This document shows, piece by piece, positions 8,421 through 17,612 of a DNA stretch of 64,000 nt. This DNA is from Rouxiella sp. WC2420 (lineage in GTDB: Bacteria > Pseudomonadota > Gammaproteobacteria > Enterobacterales > Enterobacteriaceae): the NCBI RefSeq assembly GCF_041200025.1, contig NZ_CP165628.1:1798001-1862000 (forward strand). The letters are read 5' to 3'. The position numbers and the translations under genes are program-made. Below the pieces are notes generated by a model. That model searched no databases. It was not told where the DNA came from and worked only from the letters and a program-made list of their open reading frames with translations. Every line of letters starts with the position of its first letter. Position 1 is the stretch's first letter.

Positions 8421-9714
8421 ACCACCTCTTTTTCAGTCGCAACTGCCAGACGGATGAGAAATCAATATCAGTGCCGGTCATGATGCCGATGACATCACCC
8501 TGATTCAGGTACAGGGTGGGCGGGATATTGATGCTGTTGTCCAGCGTCGTTTTCGCCATTTCCGCCGTGGCGGCGCGGGTGTTTTCGGTGTAGTCGGTAT
8601 TGCGGTCTTTCCCCGGGGCAGCATCCGACGCCGCCGCTGCCACGTCCTGCACCGTACTGAGCATCAGGGCATTGCCGAAGCGCTCCCAGAAGTGATTGTC
8701 GATCCAGCCCGCAATCCCCGCCTCGCCGAGCGGGCCGCTGGCCTGCGTGTTGCTGAGCGGGATTTGCAGGCTGCCGGGCTCAGGCGTGCGTAGCTCCGTC
8801 CACAGCACAAACATCCGGCTGCGTCCGTGTTGCAGTGCCCCGGTGCGGTAGATGCCACGGGCGACCGTTCCCGCCGGGATCAGCGTCACATGGTTGCTGG
8901 CGCTGTAAACATCTTCACTGATCAGGCAGGAAATATGCCCCCCGACATCGGACACGAAGCGCCACATCATCGAACATGGGATATAGCGGTCCACCGGGAT
9001 ATAGAGATCAGGATCGAGACCCAGTCGCCTGACGCCGGTGACACGGGCGACGCCCGGATTGTCGTTGTTACCCGTTTCTGGCGCGCCAGTATCCGGGCAG
9101 CGCAGGCCGCCATCCTTCCCCCTGCTCAGGACTGATGAACAGGATGTGTACGTCGCGGATGATGACGGACTGTCGGACGTATCTGCGTTGCTGCGAAGTT
9201 GGCCCGGGGACGTGCGTGTATTATCGCCCGGCATTGTTCGGGCGTTGTTCAGCCCGTCAGCCAGCGCGGCTGCCTTGTTCAGGGCGGGTGGGGCCGGTGG
9301 CTGGGTGGGTGCGGGAGTGACGGCCTGGCTGGCAGGGTCTGTTCCGTCCTGTGTGTGTGGCCCGAACAGGCCAAACGGATTACTGTCCATGCCCAGATTT
9401 TGACGCTCATGCAGCGTCTTCCCGGAGGAGGTCGGCGGCGCGGTGTCGGCTTCTTTCTCATTACCCCCTTTCAATGCCCTGAAAAGACGATCGCCGCCGG
9501 ATGCCAGGGCGATCACCAGAGTCAGACTTAGCAGGCTGACGATCAGCGTGCGGCGACCGGATACCTTACGAAAACGGGTCACTTCCGGCTGGCCGGGGCG
9601 TGTTCTTTGCTCCGGCTCCTGATACGCCATTGCCGCACGGGCGCGTTCGCGGGCTTCCGCTTCCCGCTCTGCGGTGGTTTTTTCCAGTTCATCCGGGACA
9701 GGTTTATCGGTCAT
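8410..9714 (-). CDS. virB10: VirB10 T4SS core-complex protein
   Basis: 434 residues. A short charged cytoplasmic N-terminus precedes one transmembrane helix (about residues 53-70, TLIVSLLSLTLVIALASG), then a Pro/Ala/Asn-rich periplasmic linker, then the conserved C-terminal beta-barrel domain with the LIPAGTVARG region and an antenna-like segment near the end. VirB10 spans both membranes and transmits ATP energy to the outer-membrane pore. It overlaps virB9 by 4 bp and virB11 by 11 bp. Confidence 0.95.
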   Translation of the reverse strand: MTDKPVPDELEKTTAEREAEARERARAAMAYQEPEQRTRPGQPEVTRFRKVSGRRTLIVSLLSLTLVIALASGGDRLFRALKGGNEKEADTAPPTSSGKTLHERQNLGMDSNPFGLFGPHTQDGTDPASQAVTPAPTQPPAPPALNKAAALADGLNNARTMPGDNTRTSPGQLRSNADTSDSPSSSATYTSCSSVLSRGKDGGLRCPDTGAPETGNNDNPGVARVTGVRRLGLDPDLYIPVDRYIPCSMMWRFVSDVGGHISCLISEDVYSASNHVTLIPAGTVARGIYRTGALQHGRSRMFVLWTELRTPEPGSLQIPLSNTQASGPLGEAGIAGWIDNHFWERFGNALMLSTVQDVAAAASDAAPGKDRNTDYTENTRAATAEMAKTTLDNSINIPPTLYLNQGDVIGIMTGTDIDFSSVWQLRLKKRWYER

Positions 9715-10601
9715 TTCGCCTCCAGCGTAACGGACGGTGAAACAGTGTCGCTGCGGGTTATCGGGATGCGCCCGAATCCGTCGTTTTCGATCCCCACGAC
9801 CGAGGTGCCGTAACGCAGCACCAGTTGTGGTGATGCCGGCACCACCATTACGATGTAGTTACCCTGTTTAACCGTCCGGGGCGTGAGCGCCTGCTCCCGT
9901 CCGTTAACCACACGGAAAACGGAAGGCAGGGTTCTGGTGGGGGAAAAACCGATATATGCAAAACGACCATCGTCCCAGGCAAAATCCGGTGCGATGGAGG
10001 CCGAACCGGCTGCTACCCGTTTGGTGTAGCGCCAGTTGCGTGGCATGCTGGCCTGTCCGAATGCCGCTGCTATCTGCTGCTTCTCCTGTCTTTCACGCTG
10101 CAGCGTCTGACGCGCGGCGCTGGCGGCGGCGGATTGCTGGCGAACCTCGGCCGGATAGTGGTAACGGATAACGTACGCCTGTGCGGGGGAATCGTGGTCC
10201 AGCACGTTTAGCTCCAGGCTGTAATCACGCTTTGAGGTCACCACGAAGAGGTTGGTCTTCCAGTCCTTTGCCGTGGGCAGGAACACCTGGCTGACATTGT
10301 TGCCGCTGGCGTCCGTCACCGGCTGGGTGATGGGGTTCGGGCTGACGCCTACCCGGTTATCACTTTTCGTCACCGTCCAGCCTTTTGGAAAACCCGCTTG
10401 CGCATCAATCACAGCTTCATCGTCGTCAAACAGCAGTGTGGTGACGTAGCCAGGGCGGGTATTGACGACCGTGGCGTTCTGGCTGTTATACGATACGTTC
10501 TGCATCCGGCTGTCATAGCCGCTGCCACGCGGGATGGCGGCGCTCCATGCCGCGCATGACGCCAGTAAGCCTGTCAGGAGCAGGATGTTTTTCAGCATCA
10601 T
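9711..10601 (-). CDS. virB9: VirB9 T4SS outer-membrane core protein
   Basis: 296 residues with an N-terminal signal peptide (LKNILLLTGLLASCAAWSAA). The N-terminal beta domain contains GYVTTLLFDDDE and the C-terminal domain runs from YTKRVAAGSASIAPDFAWDDGRFAYIGF, matching the VirB9/CagX family. With VirB7 and VirB10 it forms the outer-membrane core ring. It overlaps virB8 and virB10 by 4 bp each. Confidence 0.95.
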   Translation of the reverse strand: MMLKNILLLTGLLASCAAWSAAIPRGSGYDSRMQNVSYNSQNATVVNTRPGYVTTLLFDDDEAVIDAQAGFPKGWTVTKSDNRVGVSPNPITQPVTDASGNNVSQVFLPTAKDWKTNLFVVTSKRDYSLELNVLDHDSPAQAYVIRYHYPAEVRQQSAAASAARQTLQRERQEKQQIAAAFGQASMPRNWRYTKRVAAGSASIAPDFAWDDGRFAYIGFSPTRTLPSVFRVVNGREQALTPRTVKQGNYIVMVVPASPQLVLRYGTSVVGIENDGFGRIPITRSDTVSPSVTLEAK

Positions 10602-11281
10602 TCGCTCCTCAGTTCTTTATCGCGCTGGTAGCTGGTGACAATAAAGCCCAGCGGGTTCACTTCGCGCTGGCTGTCCGTCAGTTGCTGATGCGGGACATAA
10701 CGGTAAGTGAGGCGGACATTCCAGAAATCCGTTTTCACTGAATTATCAGAAATACGGCGGAGGGTGCGCTTAATACGCAGGGTTGCCAAGTTATCCGGCC
10801 CGGTGGCAGGCGCATGCACATTAGAAATAATGTCGATATAGACGACATATTCGGCTTTATTAAAAACAACGTCCGGAGCCTGGTTGCCGTTAAACCCGTC
10901 CAGATAATCACGGTTCACGCTGTCGCTGTTAAATAACTGTACGTCGTCGTAATCACGCTGGAGGGAGAAATAATTATACCCTTCGCGGAGTCGGACATAG
11001 TGTGCTGCCAGTGAATGGGCCAGCGCTTTTTCAGACGCAATATCCCGCTCTTTAATGCGGGTCATATACTCATAACGACCGCTTTGTTTATCCACCGACC
11101 ACAATTCAATGTCAGTGGTTTTCAGCGGCAGCAGAATAATCATGGCCGTAATTGACAGTGCAGCCAGAATCAGCCCGGCAGCGGCCACCCGCCAGGCAGT
11201 TTTGCGGGAACGCTCTTCCTTTTCCAGCAGGATGGATTCAAAAGAGCGCGAGACATTGATGATGCGCTGAATATCAGACAT
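10598..11281 (-). CDS. virB8: VirB8 T4SS inner-membrane assembly protein
   Basis: 227 residues. A short cytoplasmic N-terminus, one transmembrane helix (about residues 30-52, VAAAGLILAALSITAMIILL) and a periplasmic NTF2-like domain ending WNVRLTYRYVPHQQL then NPLGFIVTSYQRDKEL, the typical VirB8 C-terminus. VirB8 nucleates the T4SS at the inner membrane. Its start overlaps the end of virB7 by 8 bp. Confidence 0.95.
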   Translation of the reverse strand: MSDIQRIINVSRSFESILLEKEERSRKTAWRVAAAGLILAALSITAMIILLPLKTTDIELWSVDKQSGRYEYMTRIKERDIASEKALAHSLAAHYVRLREGYNYFSLQRDYDDVQLFNSDSVNRDYLDGFNGNQAPDVVFNKAEYVVYIDIISNVHAPATGPDNLATLRIKRTLRRISDNSVKTDFWNVRLTYRYVPHQQLTDSQREVNPLGFIVTSYQRDKELRSE

Positions 11282-11414
11282 GGTGAGTCAGCTCCTGAAT
11301 GATGGCGGAGGAATTAACCGGCTGGGAATCGCCGGACACCGGCGGGAGGTCGCCCTGATGCTGCGCGCAGCCCGTAAGCGCGCACAGCACCAGAAGCAAG
11401 ATGCTGAATTTCAT
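11274..11414 (-). CDS. virB7: VirB7-like small outer-membrane lipoprotein
   Basis: A 46-residue frame in the virB6-virB8 gap: MKFSILLLVLCALTGC followed by a short polar tail ending ELTHHV. The LTGC lipobox gives a mature protein starting at Cys16, as expected for VirB7, which stabilises VirB9 in the outer membrane. The position between virB6 and virB8 and the 8-bp overlap with virB8 fit the standard order. VirB7 proteins vary greatly in sequence, so the call rests on lipobox, size and position. Confidence 0.8.
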   Translation of the reverse strand: MKFSILLLVLCALTGCAQHQGDLPPVSGDSQPVNSSAIIQELTHHV

Positions 11415-11503
11415 GGAAGCCTCTTATCGGATAAATGCAGGAAGGCCGCACCGCTGGCTGAGGCCACGGCGTGACGGGGGGATGAGATTAGCGGTCGGGA
11501 GGA

Positions 11504-12547
11504 TTAACGGTGACGCTGCTGATTCTGGCGTTTCATGCTTTCGATGGCGGTGGCACGTTTCTGCCAGGCGTTCACGGCTTTGCCCGCACCTGCGGCAATG
11601 AACCTGCCGGTTGTCGTGGCTGCTGCCATGCCACCTTTGGCGGTCAGTCGGCCCCCGGCCTTTATGCCGGGTCTGGCGACGTCGGCAGATTTGCTCACCA
11701 GCCCGCTCAGTCCTTTCATGGCTGCACCCTGTAACACGGCCTGTACGGCGGCACCGCTCAGCGCAGTGGCTATTTTCGCTGAAAAATACACCACGACGCC
11801 TGCGGCAATCCCGGCCAGCAAACATTGCGCCGCCAGGGTCACCATATTGCTTTCAGCAGACGTTGCTGTGGCGGCATCCAGTATTTTATTCAGGTAGTTG
11901 ATGGCGATCCGGACAGACAGGGCAGAGAACATGATCGTTAAGATTGCGGTAAATATTGTTTTCAGCCAGTTATCAAACATGGGTTTAAGAAAACCGTACA
12001 GCAGGCAGAAAATAAAGAGTGGGGCGGTGGTGGTCATTAACAGAATGGTGATTTCGGCGAGCAGGTTGACAAAGGTTGCAGCCAGTAACAGAACGATTGC
12101 ACCGCCCCAGACCAGCACCTCGGCAAAGCCGCCATTCATTTTAACGTAGGTAGAAGTGTCCAAATTGAACAGCGTTTGCCCCAGCGCTTGTGCCTTTTCC
12201 CACACCGTGTCGAGCAGCGCCCAGACATTATCATCGCCACTGATGCCGTCCTTAAGCCCTTCAATGGCCGCAATGATGGCATCCAGCCAGCCATCGCGGT
12301 TTAAAACAAAGGTGGTGATCAGCAACATGCGGCCCACATCCCAGACAACATCTTCAACAGGTGTCTGGAGTTTGCCGCCAAGCGTCTGATACCCGCGATA
12401 CGTAATAAATAGGGTGAAGGAACTGACGATAATCACACTGATTAGGGTGCCGTAGGTAGAAGACTGACCTTCTAACACGGCATTGAGTCCATCCATGATG
12501 TTTTTGTCCATACCAACAAAAATACCACCGGACATGGTGCCTCTCAT
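11504..12547 (-). CDS. virB6: VirB6/TrbL T4SS polytopic membrane protein
   Basis: 347 residues with several hydrophobic helices, including TLISVIIVSSFTLFITYRG and the central ILLMTTTAPLFIFCLLYGFL stretch, typical of VirB6. VirB6 forms part of the inner-membrane channel. The C-terminus is Ala/Gly/Lys-rich. The ATG at 12547 gives the longest frame; internal ATGs (MSGGIF, MDKNIM) shortly downstream are alternative starts. Confidence 0.9.
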   Translation of the reverse strand: MRGTMSGGIFVGMDKNIMDGLNAVLEGQSSTYGTLISVIIVSSFTLFITYRGYQTLGGKLQTPVEDVVWDVGRMLLITTFVLNRDGWLDAIIAAIEGLKDGISGDDNVWALLDTVWEKAQALGQTLFNLDTSTYVKMNGGFAEVLVWGGAIVLLLAATFVNLLAEITILLMTTTAPLFIFCLLYGFLKPMFDNWLKTIFTAILTIMFSALSVRIAINYLNKILDAATATSAESNMVTLAAQCLLAGIAAGVVVYFSAKIATALSGAAVQAVLQGAAMKGLSGLVSKSADVARPGIKAGGRLTAKGGMAAATTTGRFIAAGAGKAVNAWQKRATAIESMKRQNQQRHR

Positions 12548-12569
12548 TAGTCAGGAACAGACAGGGGAT

Positions 12570-12595
12570 AAAAACAGGGAAGGACCCCTGTTTTT
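12570..12595 (-). terminator. Intra-operon hairpin with T-run between eex-like gene and virB6
   Basis: Arms 12570-12579 (AAAAACAGGG) and 12586-12595 (CCCTGTTTTT) form a perfect 10-bp stem with a 6-nt loop. On the minus strand the stem ends in a T-run, so it resembles an intrinsic terminator directly downstream of the small lipoprotein gene and upstream of virB6. It may partly uncouple virB1-virB5/eex from virB6-virB11. Confidence 0.6.
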
Positions 12596-12608
12596 GTTGT
12601 TGGGGATC

Positions 12609-12884
12609 TTACTGAGTGACGGATTTTCTTTTTTGGGCTTCCTGCTGAAACAACGTCTCGAATTTTTCCCTGATGCCGGGGTTGCCTGTCTGGGCAAACA
12701 TGAGTGCTGCCCGGTGTGCAAACTCGCAGTTGTCGCTTGCCTCGCCATCCCTGAGGCATTGCGTATAGACCTTATAGGTTTCATCGGGATGTTGTTTATA
12801 CCAGGCTTCTGATTTCGTCTCTTTACAACCGGATAAGACGAGAATGCCTGACATGACGCATAAGGTTAATACGGGTTTTAACAT
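12609..12884 (-). CDS. EexN-like entry-exclusion lipoprotein
   Basis: 91 residues. The signal peptide ends in a lipobox (ILVLSGC, Cys19). The mature part has the WYKQHPDETYKVYTQCLRDG pattern with paired cysteines and a following helical segment, like the EexN family encoded between virB5 and virB6 in IncN/IncX and ICE systems. Such lipoproteins block redundant uptake of the same element by the host cell. The position here matches. The family call is good; the exclusion function is known for the family but inferred for this protein. Confidence 0.8.
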   Translation of the reverse strand: MLKPVLTLCVMSGILVLSGCKETKSEAWYKQHPDETYKVYTQCLRDGEASDNCEFAHRAALMFAQTGNPGIREKFETLFQQEAQKRKSVTQ

Positions 12885-12894
12885 GTTAACCTCC

Positions 12895-13632
12895 CTATAG
12901 AGAGTTCAGATCGGCAACGGGCGCAGTTAATTGCTGTTGCTCAAAAGCTTTCTGTTTTTGCTGTTCCAGCAGCGTTGCTCGCTGTTCAGTCTGTTTGACT
13001 GACATTTCCCACTGGCTGGTCAGCGCATTTAATTGTACGCTTTTGGCCGCGATGGCGTTAGCCAGGTCCTGTGACTCTTTCGAATCCTGCGCATTAGCAA
13101 TACGGTCTGATAAATCTGATATATCGTCGAGTGTGCCCGTGATCTTGTTTTCAACCTCGGACGTATTTTCTATTGCTACAGCCTGATTCAGGATCATCTG
13201 TTTGCAGCTGTCCAGATAGCGTTGTGAAGAGCTGGACGGGTTACAGGTATCGAACGTTTTATATTTGTTATACAAGCTATTAAGTTCAGACGAATATGAC
13301 CCGCTTTGGTTGCTCAGCAGGTCATCCAGTGAAATACCGTTTTGACGAAGATTATCAATATCGGTTTTCAGACTTTTGGCCTCGCGGAGAAATGCCTGAA
13401 CGTCACGCACGCCCGTTGCCGTGGCTAATTGCTGCTTGTAGGCATCAAGTTCACTTCTGTAATGGGTGACGGTTTCCTGCCACTGCTGGAGCTTCTGGAT
13501 CCACTGATTCATGGATTCGGTATTCTGTACGGCGTCAAATACCGGTATTCCGGCGCTTAGCGCCTGGGTGGAAATAAACAACGATAATGCCAGTATGATA
13601 TCTCTGAACCGCATTTTCATAACCTCCGTCAT
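12895..13632 (-). CDS. virB5: VirB5 minor pilin / adhesin-like T4SS protein
   Basis: 245 residues with a signal peptide (FRDIILALSLFISTQALSA). The mature protein is almost entirely helical and glutamine-rich, with FDAVQNTESMNQWIQKLQQW near the start, the usual VirB5 features. VirB5 sits at the pilus tip and aids recipient contact. It lies 5 bp after virB3-virB4 and 10 bp before the lipoprotein gene. The start could be the internal MKMRF or MRFRD. Confidence 0.9.
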   Translation of the reverse strand: MTEVMKMRFRDIILALSLFISTQALSAGIPVFDAVQNTESMNQWIQKLQQWQETVTHYRSELDAYKQQLATATGVRDVQAFLREAKSLKTDIDNLRQNGISLDDLLSNQSGSYSSELNSLYNKYKTFDTCNPSSSSQRYLDSCKQMILNQAVAIENTSEVENKITGTLDDISDLSDRIANAQDSKESQDLANAIAAKSVQLNALTSQWEMSVKQTEQRATLLEQQKQKAFEQQQLTAPVADLNSL

Positions 13633-13637
13633 GAATA

Positions 13638-16385
13638 TTACAGGGCTTGTTCAAGGAAGGTGGCTTTCCAGTCATCAGGATGCATATCCTCCTGATACAG
13701 GGTGTCGAACAGCTTCAGGTTGTCTTCGCTCCCGCTCAGCATTTTGGTAAGTTTCCCGAGACCCGCTAAATCCATTTTCGCCATCGCCACAAAAGGCCGG
13801 GTTTCACCTGCGCGTAACGGCGTTTTCAGAACCACCATGTAGCGCTCCCCCGGATCGAGGTTTCTGACGATGTCGTACACGCTTTCCGGCACTTTCATCT
13901 TTTCCACGTAATCCGCCCGGCTGGCCTTCGGGTTGGCGAGAAAAATCTGCGTGCTGCACTGTTCGATAATCGCCGGGGCAATCGGGTGCTTGACGATTTC
14001 GTCAGGCGACTGGGTGGCGGGGACGAAGATGCCGTTCAGCTTGCGGATCACTTTCAGCATATTGAGTGAGAAGCGGGAGAATTCGACATCGGCCAGCCAT
14101 TTCCAGAACTCGTCCATAAACATCACCAGCCGGCGACCATCCAGCAGGCTGGTGACGCGGTACAGCAGATAAAACGTGATGGGGCCGCGAACATCGTCAT
14201 CATCGAGAAATTCCGTACCGTCGATACCAAAATTTTCGACGTCGCTGATGTTGAAGGTGTCCTCCTCATTGTCGAATACCCAGCCGAACTCGCCGCCCTG
14301 AGCCCACTGTTTAAGGCGAATACGTAGCCCGTTGATGCGGGCGTCGGGGGTTGGCGGCTCCGGCAGGACTTCCAGCAGCCGGGTGATACCGAACTTGCGG
14401 TATTCCGGGGGGTAATCGAGCATAATGGTATCTACGGCGGCGCTGATCCGCTCCTCATCGCGCGGATCGAGCGGTTTGTCGTTGCGGCCGCACAGCATGC
14501 GCACCAGTCGTTTGATAAAGCTGATATTCCGGCGTGTCGGGGCCAGCGCAAAAGGGTTGAACCCGGTAGGCACACCGGCACGAATACGGAAATAACGCCC
14601 GCCCATCTGACGTATCGCTATCTCCGCCGCCCGATCCTTATCAAAATAGACCGTGGTGAACCGCTGGATTGTGGCTGAGGCGCTGAAAGTCGCAGGATTG
14701 CGGTACTTCTGCATCAGTTGCTGCATCATGGTCATCAGCATCGTTTTCCCGGAGCCGGTTTTCCCGATAATCGCCGTGTTACCCGGCGTTTTTTCGTTGA
14801 ATTCATCCCGCCCGCTCTGGCTGTCGTGCAGGTTCAGGTAATACCCGCTGCCGCCGGGCGATGTCAGGATGGCGATGGCGTCTCCCCAGGGATTACCGCT
14901 CCGCTTGTGGGGATGAAAGTTATGCAGGCTCGCCAGGTCGGCAAAGTTCTGGCTGCTGACGGCCACCAGACGGGGGCGCAGCGTATAGACACCCGGCAGT
15001 TGCGCCAGGTACGCGGCGGGCAGCGACAATGTGGACAGCGTCGTCATGATGCCGAGGTCGGCGAAGGGCTGCGCCAGCGCGTTGGCATCCTTCACCACCT
15101 GGTCGGCGCTGTCTGAGGATACGAGCAGGGAAAAGTGGTATTTTCCGCAGGAGACATGCCCGGACTGGAGCAGGTCACGCAACACAATCAGCTCTTCGTG
15201 CTGCGAAATGGCGTCGTCATCCGCCGAATTCAGGCGCTTTTCCGCAAGACGAATATGCTTCTGCGCCTCATCGCGGGCCATGCAGGTGAAGGACTGCGTC
15301 AGCACATACTCGCTTTCGGCATACAGCAGCGCGTCCAGCAGGCCGGTCGCGGTCTCCGGCGAGTAATCTTTGATTTCCAGACTGCGGAAAAAGCGGGAGC
15401 CGCTGACCGTCTGGCACTCGGCGGTGTCAGTGGTAAAAAAGACATCCGGCGTGCTTAATGTTTCATAAAACGGCGCACGCGTGACCGCCACCTTTTGCCA
15501 CTTGCCGGTGAGCAGGCGGTGATAAAAGGACAGCTGGGTGGAATACACCCGCCCGTTGCCTTCATACATCCCCAGCGGCGTCGCCGTATAGCGGGACAGC
15601 GCCGAAGCCAGCGCATCCCGGTGTTCCAGCATTACTTTCAGGGCATCATCCAGCACCGCTTTGCGTTTACCTGATGGCTGTGCCTTCATGGCCTTTTTCT
15701 CCAGCGGAGAGAAGGGCGCATAGCAGACGGTGAAAAACAGCCGGTGCCGCCAGAACGGCTTTTCGTTGATCGGCTGGTAATACAGCCGGGTCACTTCATC
15801 AGAAAAGGGAATACCTGAATTTGCCTCGAAGGCATCGTGGTATTTTTCCCGTATACGGTGAAGATAGAAAGTGACTGGCAGGCCTTCATATGCACGAATC
15901 ACGTTATTTAGATGCGTCGCCATTAACGTCAGGTGATGTTCGTCCTCGCATTCAAAAACGGTGCCCTCCAGCTCCCAGCTGGCAACTAAATCACCCTGGC
16001 GGTTTCTTATTACCTGGGGATGGATATGGGAGGAGTAGGGAATATGCTTATCCAGCGTAACGCGCTCGTTTAACTTCATCTTTTCAATAAACTCCGAAAC
16101 GTCGACAGCGTCATAGCGGTTTGCCAGCAGGGCATTGGCACCAAAATGTTTATTGGTGCCAAACCGGCCACGGGTTTTAAAGGCCAGCCAGAGCAGCCCG
16201 AAATAGTGAATATCGGTTCTGGCCTTTGTCTTCATCTCCAGCCAGGCGGGAATAAGCAGTAATATCAGGTAATAGCTGACATAGACCGCCAGCAGGACGA
16301 TGGCCCCGCTGACCATCACGAACGGCACGAGGGGAATGCCGGCTATGGCGGCAGGTCGCGTCAGCGCTTTGTTCAGCGTAGCCAT
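13638..16385 (-). CDS. virB4: VirB3-VirB4 fusion, T4SS inner-membrane protein and ATPase
   Basis: 915 residues. The first about 100 residues are a VirB3-type domain with hydrophobic helices (FVMVSGAIVLLAVYVSYYL), ending near FGLLWLAFKTRGR. The remainder is VirB4, with Walker A IGKTGSGKTML and Walker B VMFMDEFWKWL. VirB4 powers pilus assembly and interacts with VirB8/VirB10 and VirB11. The VirB3-VirB4 fusion is known in several P-type T4SSs, which explains the missing separate virB3 between virB2 and virB4. Confidence 0.95.
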   Translation of the reverse strand: MATLNKALTRPAAIAGIPLVPFVMVSGAIVLLAVYVSYYLILLLIPAWLEMKTKARTDIHYFGLLWLAFKTRGRFGTNKHFGANALLANRYDAVDVSEFIEKMKLNERVTLDKHIPYSSHIHPQVIRNRQGDLVASWELEGTVFECEDEHHLTLMATHLNNVIRAYEGLPVTFYLHRIREKYHDAFEANSGIPFSDEVTRLYYQPINEKPFWRHRLFFTVCYAPFSPLEKKAMKAQPSGKRKAVLDDALKVMLEHRDALASALSRYTATPLGMYEGNGRVYSTQLSFYHRLLTGKWQKVAVTRAPFYETLSTPDVFFTTDTAECQTVSGSRFFRSLEIKDYSPETATGLLDALLYAESEYVLTQSFTCMARDEAQKHIRLAEKRLNSADDDAISQHEELIVLRDLLQSGHVSCGKYHFSLLVSSDSADQVVKDANALAQPFADLGIMTTLSTLSLPAAYLAQLPGVYTLRPRLVAVSSQNFADLASLHNFHPHKRSGNPWGDAIAILTSPGGSGYYLNLHDSQSGRDEFNEKTPGNTAIIGKTGSGKTMLMTMMQQLMQKYRNPATFSASATIQRFTTVYFDKDRAAEIAIRQMGGRYFRIRAGVPTGFNPFALAPTRRNISFIKRLVRMLCGRNDKPLDPRDEERISAAVDTIMLDYPPEYRKFGITRLLEVLPEPPTPDARINGLRIRLKQWAQGGEFGWVFDNEEDTFNISDVENFGIDGTEFLDDDDVRGPITFYLLYRVTSLLDGRRLVMFMDEFWKWLADVEFSRFSLNMLKVIRKLNGIFVPATQSPDEIVKHPIAPAIIEQCSTQIFLANPKASRADYVEKMKVPESVYDIVRNLDPGERYMVVLKTPLRAGETRPFVAMAKMDLAGLGKLTKMLSGSEDNLKLFDTLYQEDMHPDDWKATFLEQAL

Positions 16386-16396
16386 CGTTGCCTCCC

Positions 16397-16678
16397 TTAT
16401 GACGCCCAGTAGGCACCGAAACCTGACGCACCGACGATAAGGATGGCGCCAATGATGACGTTGCGCATGTCATGCAGGCTCTTGCCGTCAAATAAGACTT
16501 TGTATCCCACCCACATGGTGGCCAGCGTGATGGTGACGGCGGCCAGTCCGAGCAGGCCGGTAGAGGTGTTGCTCAGCGTCTCATTGGCTTTATTAAACCC
16601 GCTGTCTGCTGCCAGCACCGGGCTTGCCATTAACAGGCAAGTGAGGACGGGCCAGTCAGTCTGTTTTCGTTTCATCAT
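16397..16678 (-). CDS. virB2: VirB2 major pilin
   Basis: 93 residues. A signal peptide ends near SPVLAA, followed by a short polar stretch and two hydrophobic helices (LLGLAAVTITLATMWVGYKV and VIIGAILIVGASGFGAYW) separated by a basic/Asp loop, the topology of VirB2/TraA pilins. The start ATG overlaps the virB1 stop in an ATGA arrangement; a second ATG follows immediately. Confidence 0.92.
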   Translation of the reverse strand: MMKRKQTDWPVLTCLLMASPVLAADSGFNKANETLSNTSTGLLGLAAVTITLATMWVGYKVLFDGKSLHDMRNVIIGAILIVGASGFGAYWAS

Positions 16679-17322
16679 TGTTCCTCCTGGGGGCCGGGGA
16701 TGGGTAACGCGCCGCGTATCACGGCGTTGGGGTAGCGCAGGGATGTCAGAACTGGCGTGGCGTTATCGGTAAGCTCGCCACGCATGACGGCGGTAGGGTA
16801 ATGGATTTCAGGCACGAGCTTTTCGGTGGGAGGTCGCTGCCGGTCTTCCCGCGTTGACGGCACGGCGTATCCGATGCGCTGGATGTAGCTGGTGTGGTTA
16901 AACGCGGATTCCGGCTGTTGGCCGGTCGTGAAATTTCCCGAGTAGTAGCAACTGAGCGCACGCTTGAGGGAACCGCCGCGGCGGTAGCAGTCGGTGAGGA
17001 TGCGCTCAAACACGGACAGGTTGGTACAGGGGTCAAGAAGGTCGCGGGCGGTCACGCCATAGTGGCGGAAATTGGTGCTGGTGATTTGCATCAGCCCGAC
17101 CGAATAGCGTCGGTCCTGTGCCGCCAGCTGTCTAGTGATGCTGACGGCCTCATCCTTAGTGGCGGGGAAATGTGAAGTCACGCCTTTGCCATCGGGCAGG
17201 ATTTCAGCGATGGCATACGGATTCAAACCGGATTCGACCCGCGCCACATCAAGCGCCGTGGACGGGTGAACGCTGGCGGCGCACTGCATCGACAGCGTAA
17301 GAAAGGCTGTGGTGGATAGCAT
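16675..17322 (-). CDS. virB1: VirB1 lytic transglycosylase
   Basis: 215 residues. A hydrophobic leader is followed by an SLT/lysozyme-like fold: catalytic glutamate in ARVESGLNPYAI, then YSVGLMQITSTNFRHYG and the LSCYYSGNF motif. It locally opens peptidoglycan for T4SS assembly. It is the first gene of the leftward virB operon. The C-terminal about 60 residues are Pro/Thr-rich, as in VirB1 proteins with a secreted tail. Confidence 0.93.
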   Translation of the reverse strand: MLSTTAFLTLSMQCAASVHPSTALDVARVESGLNPYAIAEILPDGKGVTSHFPATKDEAVSITRQLAAQDRRYSVGLMQITSTNFRHYGVTARDLLDPCTNLSVFERILTDCYRRGGSLKRALSCYYSGNFTTGQQPESAFNHTSYIQRIGYAVPSTREDRQRPPTEKLVPEIHYPTAVMRGELTDNATPVLTSLRYPNAVIRGALPIPGPQEEQ

Positions 17323-17390
17323 GGTGGCCTCTTAACAGTCAGCCCGGCGGGTGTATACCAAGCCCCTGCCGGAGGAAGGTCAAAAGCGGA

Positions 17391-17612
17391 TTAAGCAGAG
17401 GCGGTATCCTGCGAAATGCCGCTATCTTCTCTGGGTTCAAGCAGCACCAGCTTGCCGGAGACAGCAATACCGGGTGTCAGCATGATATTCAGGCCAGACT
17501 TACCGTTATGAGCAAACGCCACGCCAACCCTAGTCCAATACGTGTTTATTTCGCCCTGTGCATCGGGTTGACTTTCTTGGGTGACAAATACGTGATAAAT
17601 GGGTTTTCGCAT
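17391..17612 (-). CDS. Small conserved ICE/plasmid hypothetical protein
   Basis: 73 residues, start ATG at 17612 preceded by GAGGAGG. The sequence (YHVFVTQESQ, then YWTRVGVAFAHNGKSGLNIML and ending in a KLVLLEP strand) resembles a family of small soluble proteins seen on many conjugative elements, with a W/VG/AFAH/KG pattern. No function is known. It is co-directional with virB1, 68 bp upstream of it. Confidence 0.75.
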   Translation of the reverse strand: MRKPIYHVFVTQESQPDAQGEINTYWTRVGVAFAHNGKSGLNIMLTPGIAVSGKLVLLEPREDSGISQDTASA

